NCBI GenBank assembly: GCA_965261535.1
Contig: OZ253469.1
Span: forward strand, 4,777,413 to 4,841,412
Direction of reading: 5' to 3'
DNA from: VXNE01 sp965261535
Lineage (GTDB): Bacteria > Pseudomonadota > Gammaproteobacteria > Pseudomonadales > Azotimanducaceae
Length of the DNA: 64,000 nt
Made by a program: the position numbers and the translations under genes. Shown in pieces: positions 16,663 through 25,754 of the stretch (position 1 is its first letter; every line of letters begins with the position of its first letter). The notes below the pieces were generated by a model, which ran no database searches, was not told the DNA's origin, and worked only from the letters and a program-made list of their open reading frames with translations.

Positions 16663-17637
16663 GTGAAGCTACAACAACTGCGATACGTCTGGGAAATTTT
16701 CAACCATGACCTGAACGTGTCTGCGACAGCGGAGAGTCTTTACACCTCGCAGCCGGGCATCAGCAAACAGATCCGGATGCTCGAGGACGAACTCGGGATT
16801 CTGATCTTTGCCAGGAGCGGCAAGCGCCTCACGCACGTGACGGCGGCCGGCAAAGTCATTGTCGAAATGGCGCGCGATATTCTTTACGAGGTGGAGACCA
16901 TCAGGCGCGTCGCCGAGGAATACAGCAACGAGCGCCGTGGAAGCCTGTCCATCGCCACGACACACACCCAGGCGCGGTATGCGCTACCGCCGGTGATAGA
17001 GGCGTTTAGGGCGGAATACCCGGAGGTGGCGCTGCACATGAATCAAGGCGCCCCAGAGCAGATCGCGAGACTCGCGGAAAATGGGGAGGTCGAGTTCGCC
17101 ATCGCCACCGAGGGCATGGAACATTTCAACAAACTGATCATGATGCCTTGCTACCGCTGGACGCGTACCATCGTGGTCCCCAACGACCATCCGTTGGCGT
17201 CGAAACGGTCGATCACATTGGAGGATGTGGCGGAGCAACCCTTGGTAACCTATGTCTTCGGGTTCACCGGCCACTCCCGTCTCGACGAGGCGTTCCTCTC
17301 GGCCGGACTGAAGCCGAACATTGTCTTTACGGCGACGGACACGGATGTGATCAAGACATATGTTCGCCTGGGGCTCGGCATCGGCATTATCGCGACGATG
17401 GCGTACGACCCCGCGCGGGACAGTGATCTCACGGCAATCGACGCAAGCCATCTGTTCCGGCCCAGCGTGACCTTCATCGGTTGCCGCAAGGGCACTTTCA
17501 TGCGTCGATTCATGCTGGACTTCGTGAGCCAGTTCGCCCGCCATTTGACGGAGGACCTGGTGACGGCCGCCCTGGCGACAAGCAATCGGGCGCGCCGGGA
17601 AGCGCTCTTCGCCGACATCGAATTGCCCACCCGCTGA
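16663..17637 (+). CDS. cysB: CysB-type LysR-family regulator of sulfur assimilation
   Basis: CysB activates sulfate-assimilation genes in response to N-acetylserine. The 324-residue protein has the CysB/Cbl N-terminus (MKLQQLRYVWEI) rather than the generic LysR one. A winged helix-turn-helix follows over residues 1-62 (QPGISKQIRMLEDELG), then the effector domain with STTHTQ-like IATTHTQARYALP, the NQGAPEQI loop and TDTDVIKTYVRLGLGIGI, all typical of CysB. The length equals E. coli CysB. The start is GTG with AAGAGG upstream. Its target type, cysH, is encoded convergently about 0.4 kb downstream. Confidence 0.93.
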   Translation: MKLQQLRYVWEIFNHDLNVSATAESLYTSQPGISKQIRMLEDELGILIFARSGKRLTHVTAAGKVIVEMARDILYEVETIRRVAEEYSNERRGSLSIATTHTQARYALPPVIEAFRAEYPEVALHMNQGAPEQIARLAENGEVEFAIATEGMEHFNKLIMMPCYRWTRTIVVPNDHPLASKRSITLEDVAEQPLVTYVFGFTGHSRLDEAFLSAGLKPNIVFTATDTDVIKTYVRLGLGIGIIATMAYDPARDSDLTAIDASHLFRPSVTFIGCRKGTFMRRFMLDFVSQFARHLTEDLVTAALATSNRARREALFADIELPTR

Positions 17638-17671
17638 GGGCCGCGACTCCGGGTTGACGGCGGGCCAGCGA

Positions 17672-18015
17672 CTAGATCAAGTCCAGATCAGGGTTTGCTC
17701 GAAGGATTTCGCGCGCTTCGTCGACTTCCGAAATCATTGGATCCTCGCTGGCGAACACTTCCGTGACGAATTTGAAATAGACCGTGTAGACGATGGTCGT
17801 GCGGTTTTGCTCTACCAGGAAGAAGGGCGCCACGTCTACGCCGTGGCGGCGCGCCAGTTGCATGCCTTCGGAAATCGGTTCGCGTTCGTCGGCCACCGCC
17901 ACATGGTCGATCTTCGTCATCAGGCCGCTCTTTTTGAGCCGCCGCTCGACATCGCCGCATTTACGGCAAGGTGTGCGCCGTTCGCCAGTATTTTCTTGAC
18001 GAACGTGACGCGCAC
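17672..18015 (-). pseudogene. Thioredoxin-like CxxC protein downstream of cysH, apparently frameshifted
   Basis: Six bases after the cysH stop, GTG 18015 starts a frame reading MRVTFVKKILANGAH that soon leaves the family pattern and ends after about 31 codons. In another frame the sequence PCRKCGDVERRLKKSGL continues for about 100 residues to the stop at 17672, with a redox CxxC, a VAPFF cis-proline motif and a helical C-terminus, as in glutaredoxin/thioredoxin-like proteins. Removing one CA of the CACA at 17972-17975 would join them as ...ILANGAPCRKCGDV. No normal start codon lies just upstream in the second frame. Either a real dinucleotide duplication or an assembly error explains this; the gene is otherwise intact and sits in the cysH operon. 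Confidence 0.6.
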
Positions 18016-18021
18016 GGTTGC

Positions 18022-18786
18022 TCAGGATACGAACGTGATGGGCTTCACAGGTACGACGTTCTGCGCGTGGAGACCACATTCCTTGTCGTCCGCGTTCTCC
18101 CACCACCAGCGCCCCTCGCGTTCGCTTTGATTTGGCCCGATGGCGCGGGTGCAGGGTTCGCATCCGATGCTCGGCATTCCGTGATCGTGGAGAGGATTGT
18201 AGGGCACATCGCGTTCATGGATGTATGACCAAACATCGGCTGCGGACCAATCGGCGAGGGGATTGAACTTGACCAGGGTACGCGCGGGCGTGGAGAAGAC
18301 CGTATCGACTTGCTCGGTCGGAAGTTCGGTGCGGGTGATGCCCTGGTCGCGGCGCTGACCCGTGATCCACGCGTCGAGGCTGGCGAGTTTCTCGCGCAGG
18401 GGCTGGATCTTGCGCACGGCACAGCACTCTTGATGTCCGTCGCGATAGAAGCTGAACAGCCCCTTTTTCCGTACGAGATCCCCGACAGCGGTTGGCTCCG
18501 GCAGCCGAACCTCCATGTCGACGCCATAGCGCTCGCGCACCGTTTCGATGAATCGATAGGTTTCAGGATGCAGACGGCCCGTATCCAGCGTGAAAACGGG
18601 AACGCCACTCCCGAGGATCGAGCTCGCCATGTCGATCAGCACGATGTCTTCCGCACCGCTGAACGAGATGGCGATCCGTTCAAAACGCGCGAACGCATCT
18701 TCAAGCAGTTTTCTTGGCGCATCCTGGATTGGCGCATCCTGCGACGCGTCGGACACGACGCGCGAAACTGTGCTGGTGTCGGGCAT
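18022..18786 (-). CDS. cysH: APS/PAPS reductase CysH (Fe-S type)
   Basis: CysH reduces activated sulfate to sulfite. The 254-residue protein shows ISFSGAEDIVLI (PP-loop), LDTGRLHPETY, the ECCAVRK and GCEPCTR cysteine pairs and the C-terminal ECGLH catalytic cysteine. The two CC/CxxC pairs bind a [4Fe-4S] cluster and point to the adenylylsulfate (APS) reductase type found in Pseudomonas and plants' relatives rather than the cluster-free E. coli PAPS reductase. The upstream spacer toward thrH is AT-richer and could hold CysB sites. A thioredoxin-like gene follows six bases downstream, which fits the need for a thiol reductant. Confidence 0.93.
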   Translation of the reverse strand: MPDTSTVSRVVSDASQDAPIQDAPRKLLEDAFARFERIAISFSGAEDIVLIDMASSILGSGVPVFTLDTGRLHPETYRFIETVRERYGVDMEVRLPEPTAVGDLVRKKGLFSFYRDGHQECCAVRKIQPLREKLASLDAWITGQRRDQGITRTELPTEQVDTVFSTPARTLVKFNPLADWSAADVWSYIHERDVPYNPLHDHGMPSIGCEPCTRAIGPNQSEREGRWWWENADDKECGLHAQNVVPVKPITFVS

Positions 18787-18962
18787 TCCGGGAACATTAA
18801 AACGAAACGAAACAAGAGACTAGCAGCCACCGCCCGGCAAAAGTAATACCGTCTGGTCATATGCTTAAAGCGCGTCACCTTCGTTCGTGAGCGGTTCGCA
18901 TCGCGATGCAAATCCGGGCTTCTCGTTCTAACATACGCGCGCCGCGTTGTTTGGGGACCGTT

Positions 18963-19559
18963 TTGAACATCTTGTGCCTTGATCTCGAAGGCGTGCTCGC
19001 GCCGGAGATGTGGCAGGCCGTCGCAAGAGACCGCGCCATCGAAGACCTGCAAAAAACAACCCGCGATGTCCCGATTTACGACGACCTCATGCGATTGCGG
19101 TTGCGTGCCCTGGCCCGCCACGAGGTGCCGTTCAGCGCGATGTTCGACGTGATCCGGTCACTTGAACCCCTGCCTGGCGCAACGGATTTTCTTGCCTGGG
19201 CGCGAGAACGGTTCCAGGTGGCGATCGTGTCGGATAGCTTCTACGAGTTCGCCATGCCGCTGATCGCCAAGCTGGGTTACCCCCTGTTGCTGTGCCACAA
19301 GCTGCAAGTCGAAAACGATCGCATCGTCGGCTACCGCCTGCGCCAGGACAACCCGAAGCGGGCTGCGGTGGAGGCGTTTCAGGCGCTCGGCTACACGGTC
19401 TGCGCCGCGGGAGACTCCTATAACGACGTCGCCATGCTGCAGGCCGCGAATCATGGCTGCTTCTTCAACGCGCCGACGCAAGTCACCACGGACTATCCGG
19501 CCATCGATGCCGTCCGCGGCTTCGACGATCTGACAGCGACCTTGGAGCGCTACTGCTGA
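18963..19559 (+). CDS. thrH: ThrH-type phosphoserine/homoserine phosphatase
   Basis: ThrH is a HAD-superfamily enzyme with phosphoserine phosphatase and phosphoserine:homoserine phosphotransferase activity. Key motifs are CLDLEGVLAPEMW (nucleophile loop), VSDSF, the lysine-containing DNPKRAAV and CAAGDSYNDVAML. The proposed start is TTG 18963, with GGGGA upstream, because ThrH proteins begin a few residues before the DLEG motif; this gives 198 residues against about 205 for Pseudomonas ThrH. An ATG at 18906 would add 19 poorly conserved residues. The gene is divergent from cysH. Confidence 0.88.
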   Translation: MNILCLDLEGVLAPEMWQAVARDRAIEDLQKTTRDVPIYDDLMRLRLRALARHEVPFSAMFDVIRSLEPLPGATDFLAWARERFQVAIVSDSFYEFAMPLIAKLGYPLLLCHKLQVENDRIVGYRLRQDNPKRAAVEAFQALGYTVCAAGDSYNDVAMLQAANHGCFFNAPTQVTTDYPAIDAVRGFDDLTATLERYC

Positions 19560-19617
19560 TCCAGGAGAGATCCGCTACGCGCCAGCCGACCTGGTCGACG
19601 CGCGAGCCCAGGCACCG

Positions 19618-20937
19618 CTATCCGGACTGCGCCTGCCGGAACTGCTGTTCCTCGGTAGACCCGGTCAACGCCGTTACCGACGACTCGCCGCCCTGGATCA
19701 CGTTTGCCACCTCGTCGAAGTAGCCGGTGCCGACTTCCTGCTGGTGGCTCACGAACGTATAGCCGTCCTCCGCCGCCGCGAATTCCTTTTGCTGTAGTTC
19801 GACATAGGCCGACATCTGCCGTTCGACATAGTCGCGGGAAAGTTGGAACATGCTGTACCACATGCTGTGAATCCCGGCCAGGGTGATGAACTGGAATCGG
19901 TATCCCATGGAGGCGAGCTCTCTCTGGAACTTGGCGATGGTCGCGTCGTCGAGATGCGCCTTCCAGTTGAACGACGGCGAGCAGTTATAAGCCAGCAACT
20001 GGTTCGGAAACTCTCTTTGAATCGCCTCGGCGAACCGCTTTGCCTCGTTCAGATCAGGTACGGCGGTTTCACACCACAGCAGGTCCGCATACGGCGCATA
20101 GGCCAAGCCCCGGGCGACCGCCTGGTCGATGCCCGCGCGGGTGCGATAGAAACCTTCCGGCGTGCGTTCGCCGGTAAGGAACGGTTTCTCGCACTCGTCG
20201 ACGTCGCTCACCACCATGTCCGCGGCGTTCGCATCGGTGCGCGCCATGAGGACGGTAGGGACATCGCAGACATCGGCTGCGAGACGGCCGGCGATCAGTT
20301 TTTGCACTGCCTCCTTGGTCGGTACCAGGACCTTTCCGCCCATATGTCCGCACTTCTTGACCGAGGCGAGTTGGTCCTCGAAGTGCACGCCGGCGGCGCC
20401 TGCCGAGATCATCGCCTTCATCAGTTCGAAGGCATTCAACACGCCACCGAACCCGGCTTCGGCATCGGCCACGATGGGCGCGTAAAAGTCGATTCCCTCG
20501 TCGATGCCGTTGGCCCACTGGATCTCGTCGGCGCGGCGAAACGCGTTGTTGATCCGGTTGACCACCTGGGGCACGGAGTTCACCGCGTAAAGCGACTGGT
20601 CCGGATACATGGTCTCCGATGTGTTGTTGTCCGCTGCCACTTGCCAGCCGGAAAGATAGATCGCCTTGACGCCTGCCTTGACCTGCTGCACCGCCTGACC
20701 ACCCGTAACAGCGCCGAGGGCGTTGATGTAGTCTTCGGTCTGCAAGTATTCCCACAGTTTGTCGGCGCCGTGGGCGGCCAGCATGCTTCGATGCGGGATG
20801 GTTCCACGGAGTTTGACGACGTCTTCGGGCCGATAACCGCGCTTGACGTCAGCCCAGCGCGTATTCGTGTTCCACTCGTGTTCCAGGTCGCGAACTTGTT
20901 CCTCGCGCGATTTGCGGGGGACATAGTGCAATGCCAT
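19618..20937 (-). CDS. aceA: Isocitrate lyase
   Basis: Isocitrate lyase splits isocitrate to succinate and glyoxylate and opens the glyoxylate shunt for growth on acetate and fatty acids. The 439-residue protein has the catalytic KKCGHMGGK loop, ADAEAGFGG metal-binding stretch, VLMARTDANAADM and NCSPSFNWKAHL, and its length fits the shorter AceA class (E. coli 434). AGGAG stands just upstream of ATG 20937 and a good promoter lies about 60 bp further up. Malate synthase is not in the window. icd, competing for the same substrate, lies 6 kb away. Confidence 0.97.
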   Translation of the reverse strand: MALHYVPRKSREEQVRDLEHEWNTNTRWADVKRGYRPEDVVKLRGTIPHRSMLAAHGADKLWEYLQTEDYINALGAVTGGQAVQQVKAGVKAIYLSGWQVAADNNTSETMYPDQSLYAVNSVPQVVNRINNAFRRADEIQWANGIDEGIDFYAPIVADAEAGFGGVLNAFELMKAMISAGAAGVHFEDQLASVKKCGHMGGKVLVPTKEAVQKLIAGRLAADVCDVPTVLMARTDANAADMVVSDVDECEKPFLTGERTPEGFYRTRAGIDQAVARGLAYAPYADLLWCETAVPDLNEAKRFAEAIQREFPNQLLAYNCSPSFNWKAHLDDATIAKFQRELASMGYRFQFITLAGIHSMWYSMFQLSRDYVERQMSAYVELQQKEFAAAEDGYTFVSHQQEVGTGYFDEVANVIQGGESSVTALTGSTEEQQFRQAQSG

Positions 20938-20994
20938 TAAGGTCTCCTAGCAGGTGACTCCAGCGTGGGACGCCGAAGGGGGTTCGACATTCGT

Positions 20995-21022
20995 CTTATA
21001 TGCAATATTTTGTACCATTCAA
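20995..21022 (-). promoter_or_regulatory. Likely sigma-70 promoter of aceA
   Basis: On the minus strand TTGAAT (21022-21017) is followed after 16 bp by TATAAG (21000-20995), within an AT-rich patch unusual for this neighbourhood. It is the only good match in the aceA/PP2C divergent spacer and would give a leader of about 50 nt. Confidence 0.45.
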
Positions 21023-21133
21023 GGCTTCATTGGTGAAATTTATCGCCGCCGAACCGAACAAGGCGCCGATGCCGCGAGGCGCGACGGGCCTGCATCGGCT
21101 TCGGTACTTGTCTAGTCGTGACGAAACCGGGCC

Positions 21134-21949
21134 ATGGACTTGAAAGGGACTTTTCAGGGACCTGATTGCGACGTTGTCGAAGGACCTTCCGGCTGCGCTG
21201 GCGGGCAGCTTCAGGGGCAGCGACAAGAGCAGCAGGACTGCTATGGATGGGTGATGGAACCCGGCGTTCAAAACGCCCGCGAGCAACTGGTACTGCTCCT
21301 TGCCGATGGTATGGGTGGGCACGCCGGAGGCGCTACGGCGAGCCGTGTGGTCGTCGAAGCCTTTGGCGCGGCCTTTCGTCAATCGCGAGGCGCAATCTCC
21401 GAGCGTTTGGAGGAGAGCTTGCGCGACACGAACTGGAACGTCGCGAGCATCGCGAGAAGCAATCCTGCTCTTGGCGGGATGGGGGCGACCGTTGTGGCGG
21501 CGCATATCACGGGCGAACGATTCCTGCGCTGGATCAGCGTCGGCGATTCTCCCTTGTGGCGTTTTGCAAAGGGAAAGCTTGTGCGCCTCAACAGGGACCA
21601 TTCCATGACGCCGCTTCTCGCGCAACTGGTGCAACTCGGCCGCCTGACGGCGGATGAAGCCGCTACGGACGCCCGCCACCACCGACTGCGTTCGGTCCTC
21701 GTGGGCGGGGACATTCCGCTGATAGACCTGCAAGACGATGCCATCGAGTTGGACGCGGGCGATGTCCTGATCCTCGCAAGCGATGGGCTGGAAACGCTCA
21801 GCGAGAACGAGATCGCCACCATCGCCAAAGCACATGGGACTTCATCCAAAGCGATGGTTGAAGCCCTGCTCACAGCGGTGAGGGGCAAGTCGATGACGTA
21901 CCAGGACAACGCGACGGTGATCGTCTACATCAAGCCGGCGCGTGAATGA
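21134..21949 (+). CDS. PP2C-family serine/threonine phosphatase
   Basis: The 271-residue protein carries PP2C motifs: a degenerate first motif ending QQDCYGW, the metal-binding LLADGMGGHAGG, GMGATVVAAHI, WISVGDSPLW, LNRDHSMT, DVLILASDGLETL and QDNATVIVYI. All core aspartates for two-metal catalysis appear present. It lacks membrane segments. Such enzymes act in serine/threonine signalling or type VI secretion control, but no kinase, forkhead-associated protein or secretion gene is adjacent. It is divergent from aceA and convergent with the GNAT gene. Confidence 0.88.
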   Translation: MDLKGTFQGPDCDVVEGPSGCAGGQLQGQRQEQQDCYGWVMEPGVQNAREQLVLLLADGMGGHAGGATASRVVVEAFGAAFRQSRGAISERLEESLRDTNWNVASIARSNPALGGMGATVVAAHITGERFLRWISVGDSPLWRFAKGKLVRLNRDHSMTPLLAQLVQLGRLTADEAATDARHHRLRSVLVGGDIPLIDLQDDAIELDAGDVLILASDGLETLSENEIATIAKAHGTSSKAMVEALLTAVRGKSMTYQDNATVIVYIKPARE

Positions 21950-21991
21950 CGCTAGAACCGCAAGGCCGAACATCGCGCCGGGGTGGACCTC

Positions 21992-22417
21992 CTATTTCAG
22001 CTCGCGCTCCATCCCGATGTGCGGGATTCCCGCCTCCATGAAGCGCTCGCCGACGATGTGGAACCCGGCTTGCAGATAGAGGTCCTGGGCATCGATCTGC
22101 GCGTGCAGCCAGACACGGCGGTCGCCTCGTCTGCGGGCGGAGTCCAGGGCAAGGGCAAGCAGGCGGCGACCGATTCCGCGACGGCGAAACGCGGGCAATA
22201 CGGCGATGCGTCCAATTTGACCATCGGCGAGCAGGCGCGCCGTGCCGAGCGGGTTGTCGGCTTTGTCCATGGCGAGGAAATGCATGGCATCCGCGTCGCG
22301 GCCATCGCACTCCAACCCCGGGGGAACGCCCTGCTCATCGACGAATACGGCGATGCGGACCGCCATCAATTCCACGCTCCGCGCAAGCCAGTCCGCCTCG
22401 ACGACGCGAAACTGCAT
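21992..22417 (-). CDS. GNAT-family N-acetyltransferase
   Basis: The 141-residue single-domain protein has the GNAT acetyl-CoA site IGRIAVLPAFRRRGIGRRLL, containing the R/QxxGxG/A loop, followed by LYLQAGFHIVGERFMEAGIPHIGM typical of the ElaA/YitI-like branch (GIPHxxM ending). The substrate is unknown. It starts 19 bp after purB on the same strand and probably belongs to an mnmA-purB-GNAT transcript. Confidence 0.85.
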   Translation of the reverse strand: MQFRVVEADWLARSVELMAVRIAVFVDEQGVPPGLECDGRDADAMHFLAMDKADNPLGTARLLADGQIGRIAVLPAFRRRGIGRRLLALALDSARRRGDRRVWLHAQIDAQDLYLQAGFHIVGERFMEAGIPHIGMERELK

Positions 22418-22436
22418 CTCAAGCGCCCGCGCTGCG

Positions 22437-23798
22437 TCAGGAGTCCGGCTGGGTAAGCATTTGCGCGAGTTGTTGCGCCAACCCCGTATAGCCTGCGGGA
22501 GTCAATCGCCGCAACGCATCAAGCGCGGATGCAGGCAGGTCGAGCGCTTCGATCAGCGCCTTGAACGAGGCTTCGTCCAACTCGCGTCCGCGTGTCAGTT
22601 CCTTCAGTCGTTCGTAGGGTTCTCGCAGCCCCTCCCGGCGCATCACGGTTTGTACCGCCTCGGCGAGCACCTCCCAACTGCTGTCGAGGTCCTGTTGCAA
22701 CCGCTCGGTATCGAGCTCGAGTTTGCCGATACCCCGCAAGGCGGAGGTGTAGGCCACGAGCGAATGGCCAAGACACGTCCCAACGGAACGCAGCGCCGTC
22801 GAGTCGGAAAGATCGCGTTGCCAACGCGACACCGCAAGCTTGCGAGCGAGGTGCGACATCAGCGCGTTGGCCACACCCAGGTTGCCTTCGGCGTTCTCGA
22901 AGTCGATGGGATTGACCTTGTGCGGCATCGTAGAACTGCCGGTTTCCCCCTCGATGCGTCGGCTCCTGAAATAGCCGACGGCGACATAGCCCCAGATGTC
23001 CTGCGCCAGATCGAGCAGCACCTGGTTGAATCGGGTCAGCGCATCGAAATATTCGGCGATGTAGTCGTGCGACTCGATCTGGGTGGTGTATGCGTTGAAG
23101 CCCAGGCCCAGGCCTTCGACAAAACCCGCGGCAAGGGCGGGCCAGTCGATTTCCGGGAATGCCGCGAAGTGCGCGTTGTAGTTGCCGACGGCGCCGTTCA
23201 TCTTGCCGAGGACTCCGACATCCCCGAAACCGTTGAGCTGGCGCTCGAGCCGGGCGATGAACACGGCGAGTTCCTTGCCGACCGTCGTGGGGGAAGCGGC
23301 TTGACCATGCGTGCGGGCAAGCATGGGGACATCCGCGGTCGCCGCCGCCATTTCCCTCAAGCGCTCGATCAGTTCGCGCATGGCGGGAACCATGACCTCT
23401 TCCCGCGCGCGTTTCAGCATTACCGCGTAGGCGAGGTTGTTGATGTCCTCCGATGTGCAGCCGAAATGCACGAACTCCACGTGCTCCGCCGCTACGGGCG
23501 CGATTCGCTCCTTGACAAAATACTCGACCGCCTTGACGTCATGGTTGGTGGTCCGCTCGATGTCCCGGATGCGCTGTGCATCAGCGACCGAGAAGTCCCG
23601 CCAGATCGCGCGCGCGGCGCGCCGGGCCGCATGATCAGGATCCGGCAATTCGGGGATCTGTTCCTCGGCGGCGAGGTGCAGGAACCACTCCACTTCCACC
23701 ATCACGCGGTTGCGCATCAGGCCGAATTCGCTGGTGAGCGGCGCGAGTGGCGCCGCGCGCGAGCGATAGCGCCCGTCGAGCGGCGAGATGGCTGTCAT
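22437..23798 (-). CDS. purB: Adenylosuccinate lyase
   Basis: PurB cleaves SAICAR and adenylosuccinate in purine synthesis. The 453-residue protein begins MTAISPLDGRY, as in the proteobacterial long PurB group, and contains HFGCTSEDINN, TRTHGQ-like ARTHGQAASPTTVGKE and the fumarase/aspartase signature GSSTMPHKVNPIDFEN. The frame is open further upstream, but this start is fixed by family and by the mnmA stop 14 bp away, with AGGGA before it. The E. coli enzyme has 456 residues. Location after mnmA is the usual gammaproteobacterial order. Confidence 0.96.
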   Translation of the reverse strand: MTAISPLDGRYRSRAAPLAPLTSEFGLMRNRVMVEVEWFLHLAAEEQIPELPDPDHAARRAARAIWRDFSVADAQRIRDIERTTNHDVKAVEYFVKERIAPVAAEHVEFVHFGCTSEDINNLAYAVMLKRAREEVMVPAMRELIERLREMAAATADVPMLARTHGQAASPTTVGKELAVFIARLERQLNGFGDVGVLGKMNGAVGNYNAHFAAFPEIDWPALAAGFVEGLGLGFNAYTTQIESHDYIAEYFDALTRFNQVLLDLAQDIWGYVAVGYFRSRRIEGETGSSTMPHKVNPIDFENAEGNLGVANALMSHLARKLAVSRWQRDLSDSTALRSVGTCLGHSLVAYTSALRGIGKLELDTERLQQDLDSSWEVLAEAVQTVMRREGLREPYERLKELTRGRELDEASFKALIEALDLPASALDALRRLTPAGYTGLAQQLAQMLTQPDS

Positions 23799-23812
23799 CG
23801 ATCCCTGGTCCA

Positions 23813-24907
23813 CTACGCGACTGCCCGCGCCGCGCCGGGGAAGGCCTCGACAATAACGCCGCCGCCAAGACACCGATCGCCGTCGTAGAGGCAGACGTAC
23901 TGCCCCGGGGCGACCGCGCGCTGGGGCGCTTCGAAGTGGACGCGGACGCCATGTCCATGCCGTGTCACGAAGCAGGCCTCGTCAACCTGCCCGTAGCGCG
24001 TCTTGGCAGCGCAGGAGAAGGGCGGATCGACATCGGCCAGCCAATTCATTTCGTCGGCGATAAGGCTTTGGCTCATCAAGTCTGCCTGGTTCTGGCTTGC
24101 CACGAGTTCATTGCGGTCGGCGTCCTTCGAGACCACGTACCAGGGCGCTTCCGGCCGGTTGGCGCGGCCCCCGATTCCGAGTCCCTGCCGCTGGCCAAGC
24201 GTATAGTAGGCGACGCCGCTATGCGCGCCGAGGGTTTCGCCTTTCGCATCGATGATGCGCCCTTCGCTCGGAGGCAGGTAGCGCGCAAGAAATTCGGCGA
24301 AGCGGCGCTCGCCGATAAAGCAGATTCCCGTGCTGTCTTTCTTGTCGTGCACTGGAAGGCCTGCCTCCCGGGCAAGTTGCCGCACCTCGGGCTTGTTCAT
24401 TTCTCCTAGCGGAAAAAGGCACTGTTGTAGTTGTTCGCTTGGGACGGCCTGCAGAAAGTAGCTTTGGTCCTTGTTGCGATCAACACCCTTCAATAAATAA
24501 AACTCGCCGTCGGCCCGAGCCGTACGTACGTAATGGCCGGTGGCGATCATCTCTGCGCCGAGCAGCCGAGCGTAGTCGAGGAACAGGTTGAACTTGATCT
24601 CCCGATTGCAGAGTACGTCGGGATTCGGCGTACGCCCGGCCGCGTAATCGTCGAGAAAGCGCGCGAAGACATTGTCCCAATATTCCGAAGCGAAATTCGC
24701 TTCATGCAAGGTAATCCCCAGATGCGAGCAGACGGAACGCGCATCGTCGCGATCGATTTCGGCAGTGCAATATTCGTCGTCGTCGTCCTCGTCCCAGTTC
24801 TTCATGAACATGCCTTCGACGCGGTATCCCTGCCGCATGAGGAGGAGGGCGGCGACGGTCGAATCGACGCCGCCCGACATGCCGACGATAACTTTGGGGC
24901 CGGTCAC
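23813..24907 (-). CDS. mnmA: tRNA 2-thiouridylase MnmA
   Basis: MnmA adds sulfur to U34 of Lys, Glu and Gln tRNAs. From GTG 24907 the protein has 364 residues and shows the PP-loop MSGGVDSTVAALLL, MFMKNWDED, the catalytic TPNPDVLCNREIKF cysteine, ATGHYVRT, KDQSYFL, DSTGICFIGER with the second catalytic cysteine, and the C-terminal beta-barrel with YDGDRCLGGG. The start was placed at the GTG just before the PP-loop strand, which matches E. coli MnmA (368); the upstream open frame adds about 70 unrelated residues. It is divergent from moaC. Confidence 0.95.
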   Translation of the reverse strand: MTGPKVIVGMSGGVDSTVAALLLMRQGYRVEGMFMKNWDEDDDDEYCTAEIDRDDARSVCSHLGITLHEANFASEYWDNVFARFLDDYAAGRTPNPDVLCNREIKFNLFLDYARLLGAEMIATGHYVRTARADGEFYLLKGVDRNKDQSYFLQAVPSEQLQQCLFPLGEMNKPEVRQLAREAGLPVHDKKDSTGICFIGERRFAEFLARYLPPSEGRIIDAKGETLGAHSGVAYYTLGQRQGLGIGGRANRPEAPWYVVSKDADRNELVASQNQADLMSQSLIADEMNWLADVDPPFSCAAKTRYGQVDEACFVTRHGHGVRVHFEAPQRAVAPGQYVCLYDGDRCLGGGVIVEAFPGAARAVA

Positions 24908-25024
24908 CGAACACGTCCCACATCGGTTGAGGGATGGATATTGTACGCGTGGTTGCACATGACGCCGCGCGGCGCGCGAACTCGTTGGTTGCATGGCCCG
25001 GTGCGGTGGTTTGTAATCTCTTGC

Positions 25025-25495
25025 ATGACACGACTGACGCATATCGGCGATGACGGCGCGGCGCGCATGGTGGACGTATCCGACAAGGCCGTTACCGTAC
25101 GCACCGCCCGGGCGCAAGCGATCCTCGCGATGCGTCCCGCGACGTTGGCCGAGATCCGCTCCGGCAATGTGCCCAAGGGAGATGTCTTCGCCGCCGCGCG
25201 GATCGCCGGGATCCAGGCCGCCAAACGCACCAGCGATCTCATTCCGCTATGCCATCCGTTGCCGCTGTCCACGGTGGCCGTGGAATTTGAGATCGTCGGC
25301 GAGGACAGGCTGCGCATCGATGCGCGTTGCAAGGTGACCGGAAAGACAGGCGTGGAGATGGAGGCGTTGACCGCGGCAAGCATCGCGTCGCTTACCGTGT
25401 ACGACATGTGCAAGTCCATGGATCGGGGTATGCGCATCGAGAGCGTGCAACTGGTCGCGAAGGACGGCGGCGCGAGCGGCGCGTGGCGCCGATGA
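25025..25495 (+). CDS. moaC: Cyclic pyranopterin monophosphate synthase MoaC
   Basis: MoaC converts the MoaA product to cPMP in molybdenum cofactor synthesis. From ATG 25025 the 156-residue protein reads MTRLTHIGDDGAARMVDVSDK and includes GNVPKGDVFAAARIAGI, LIPLCHPLPL and GVEMEALTAAS, with the active-site lysine and aspartate of KVTGKTGVEMEAL and YDMCKSMDR. The frame is open upstream but those codons oppose mnmA. The end overlaps moaD by ATGA. No molybdenum cofactor riboswitch is evident in the short upstream spacer. Confidence 0.95.
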   Translation: MTRLTHIGDDGAARMVDVSDKAVTVRTARAQAILAMRPATLAEIRSGNVPKGDVFAAARIAGIQAAKRTSDLIPLCHPLPLSTVAVEFEIVGEDRLRIDARCKVTGKTGVEMEALTAASIASLTVYDMCKSMDRGMRIESVQLVAKDGGASGAWRR

Positions 25496-25752
25496 TCGTT
25501 CGAGCGGTTTTCTTCGCCTCGCTCAGGGAAGCGGTGGCGGTCGATGTCCTCGATGTCGAGATCGGGGACGGCGCGGGTTTGCGCGACTTGCGGAAGGGTC
25601 TCGCAGCGCGCCTGGGCGCGGATCAGATGGCAGCGCTCGACGCGGTAGATGTTCGCGTGGCTGTCAATCGCCGTCTCGTGCACGAAGGCGAGGAATCGGA
25701 GCTGGTCGCGGGCGACGAGGTCGCGTTCATGCCGCCCGTGACCGGAGGCTGA
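25492..25752 (+). CDS. moaD: Molybdopterin synthase small subunit MoaD
   Basis: MoaD is the ubiquitin-like sulfur carrier of molybdopterin synthase. The 86-residue protein has the beta-grasp pattern with VRAVFFASLREAVAV at the start, an AVNRRLVHEGEES central region and the diagnostic C-terminal FMPPVTGG, whose last glycine becomes thiocarboxylated. Its ATG overlaps the moaC stop and moaE begins three bases after its own stop, so the three genes form a tightly coupled operon. Confidence 0.95.
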   Translation: MIVRAVFFASLREAVAVDVLDVEIGDGAGLRDLRKGLAARLGADQMAALDAVDVRVAVNRRLVHEGEESELVAGDEVAFMPPVTGG

Positions 25753-25754
25753 GC

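Noticed and set aside
24908..25024. Molybdenum cofactor riboswitch upstream of moaC
   Set aside because: Only about 117 bp separate mnmA from moaC and no matching core is visible.
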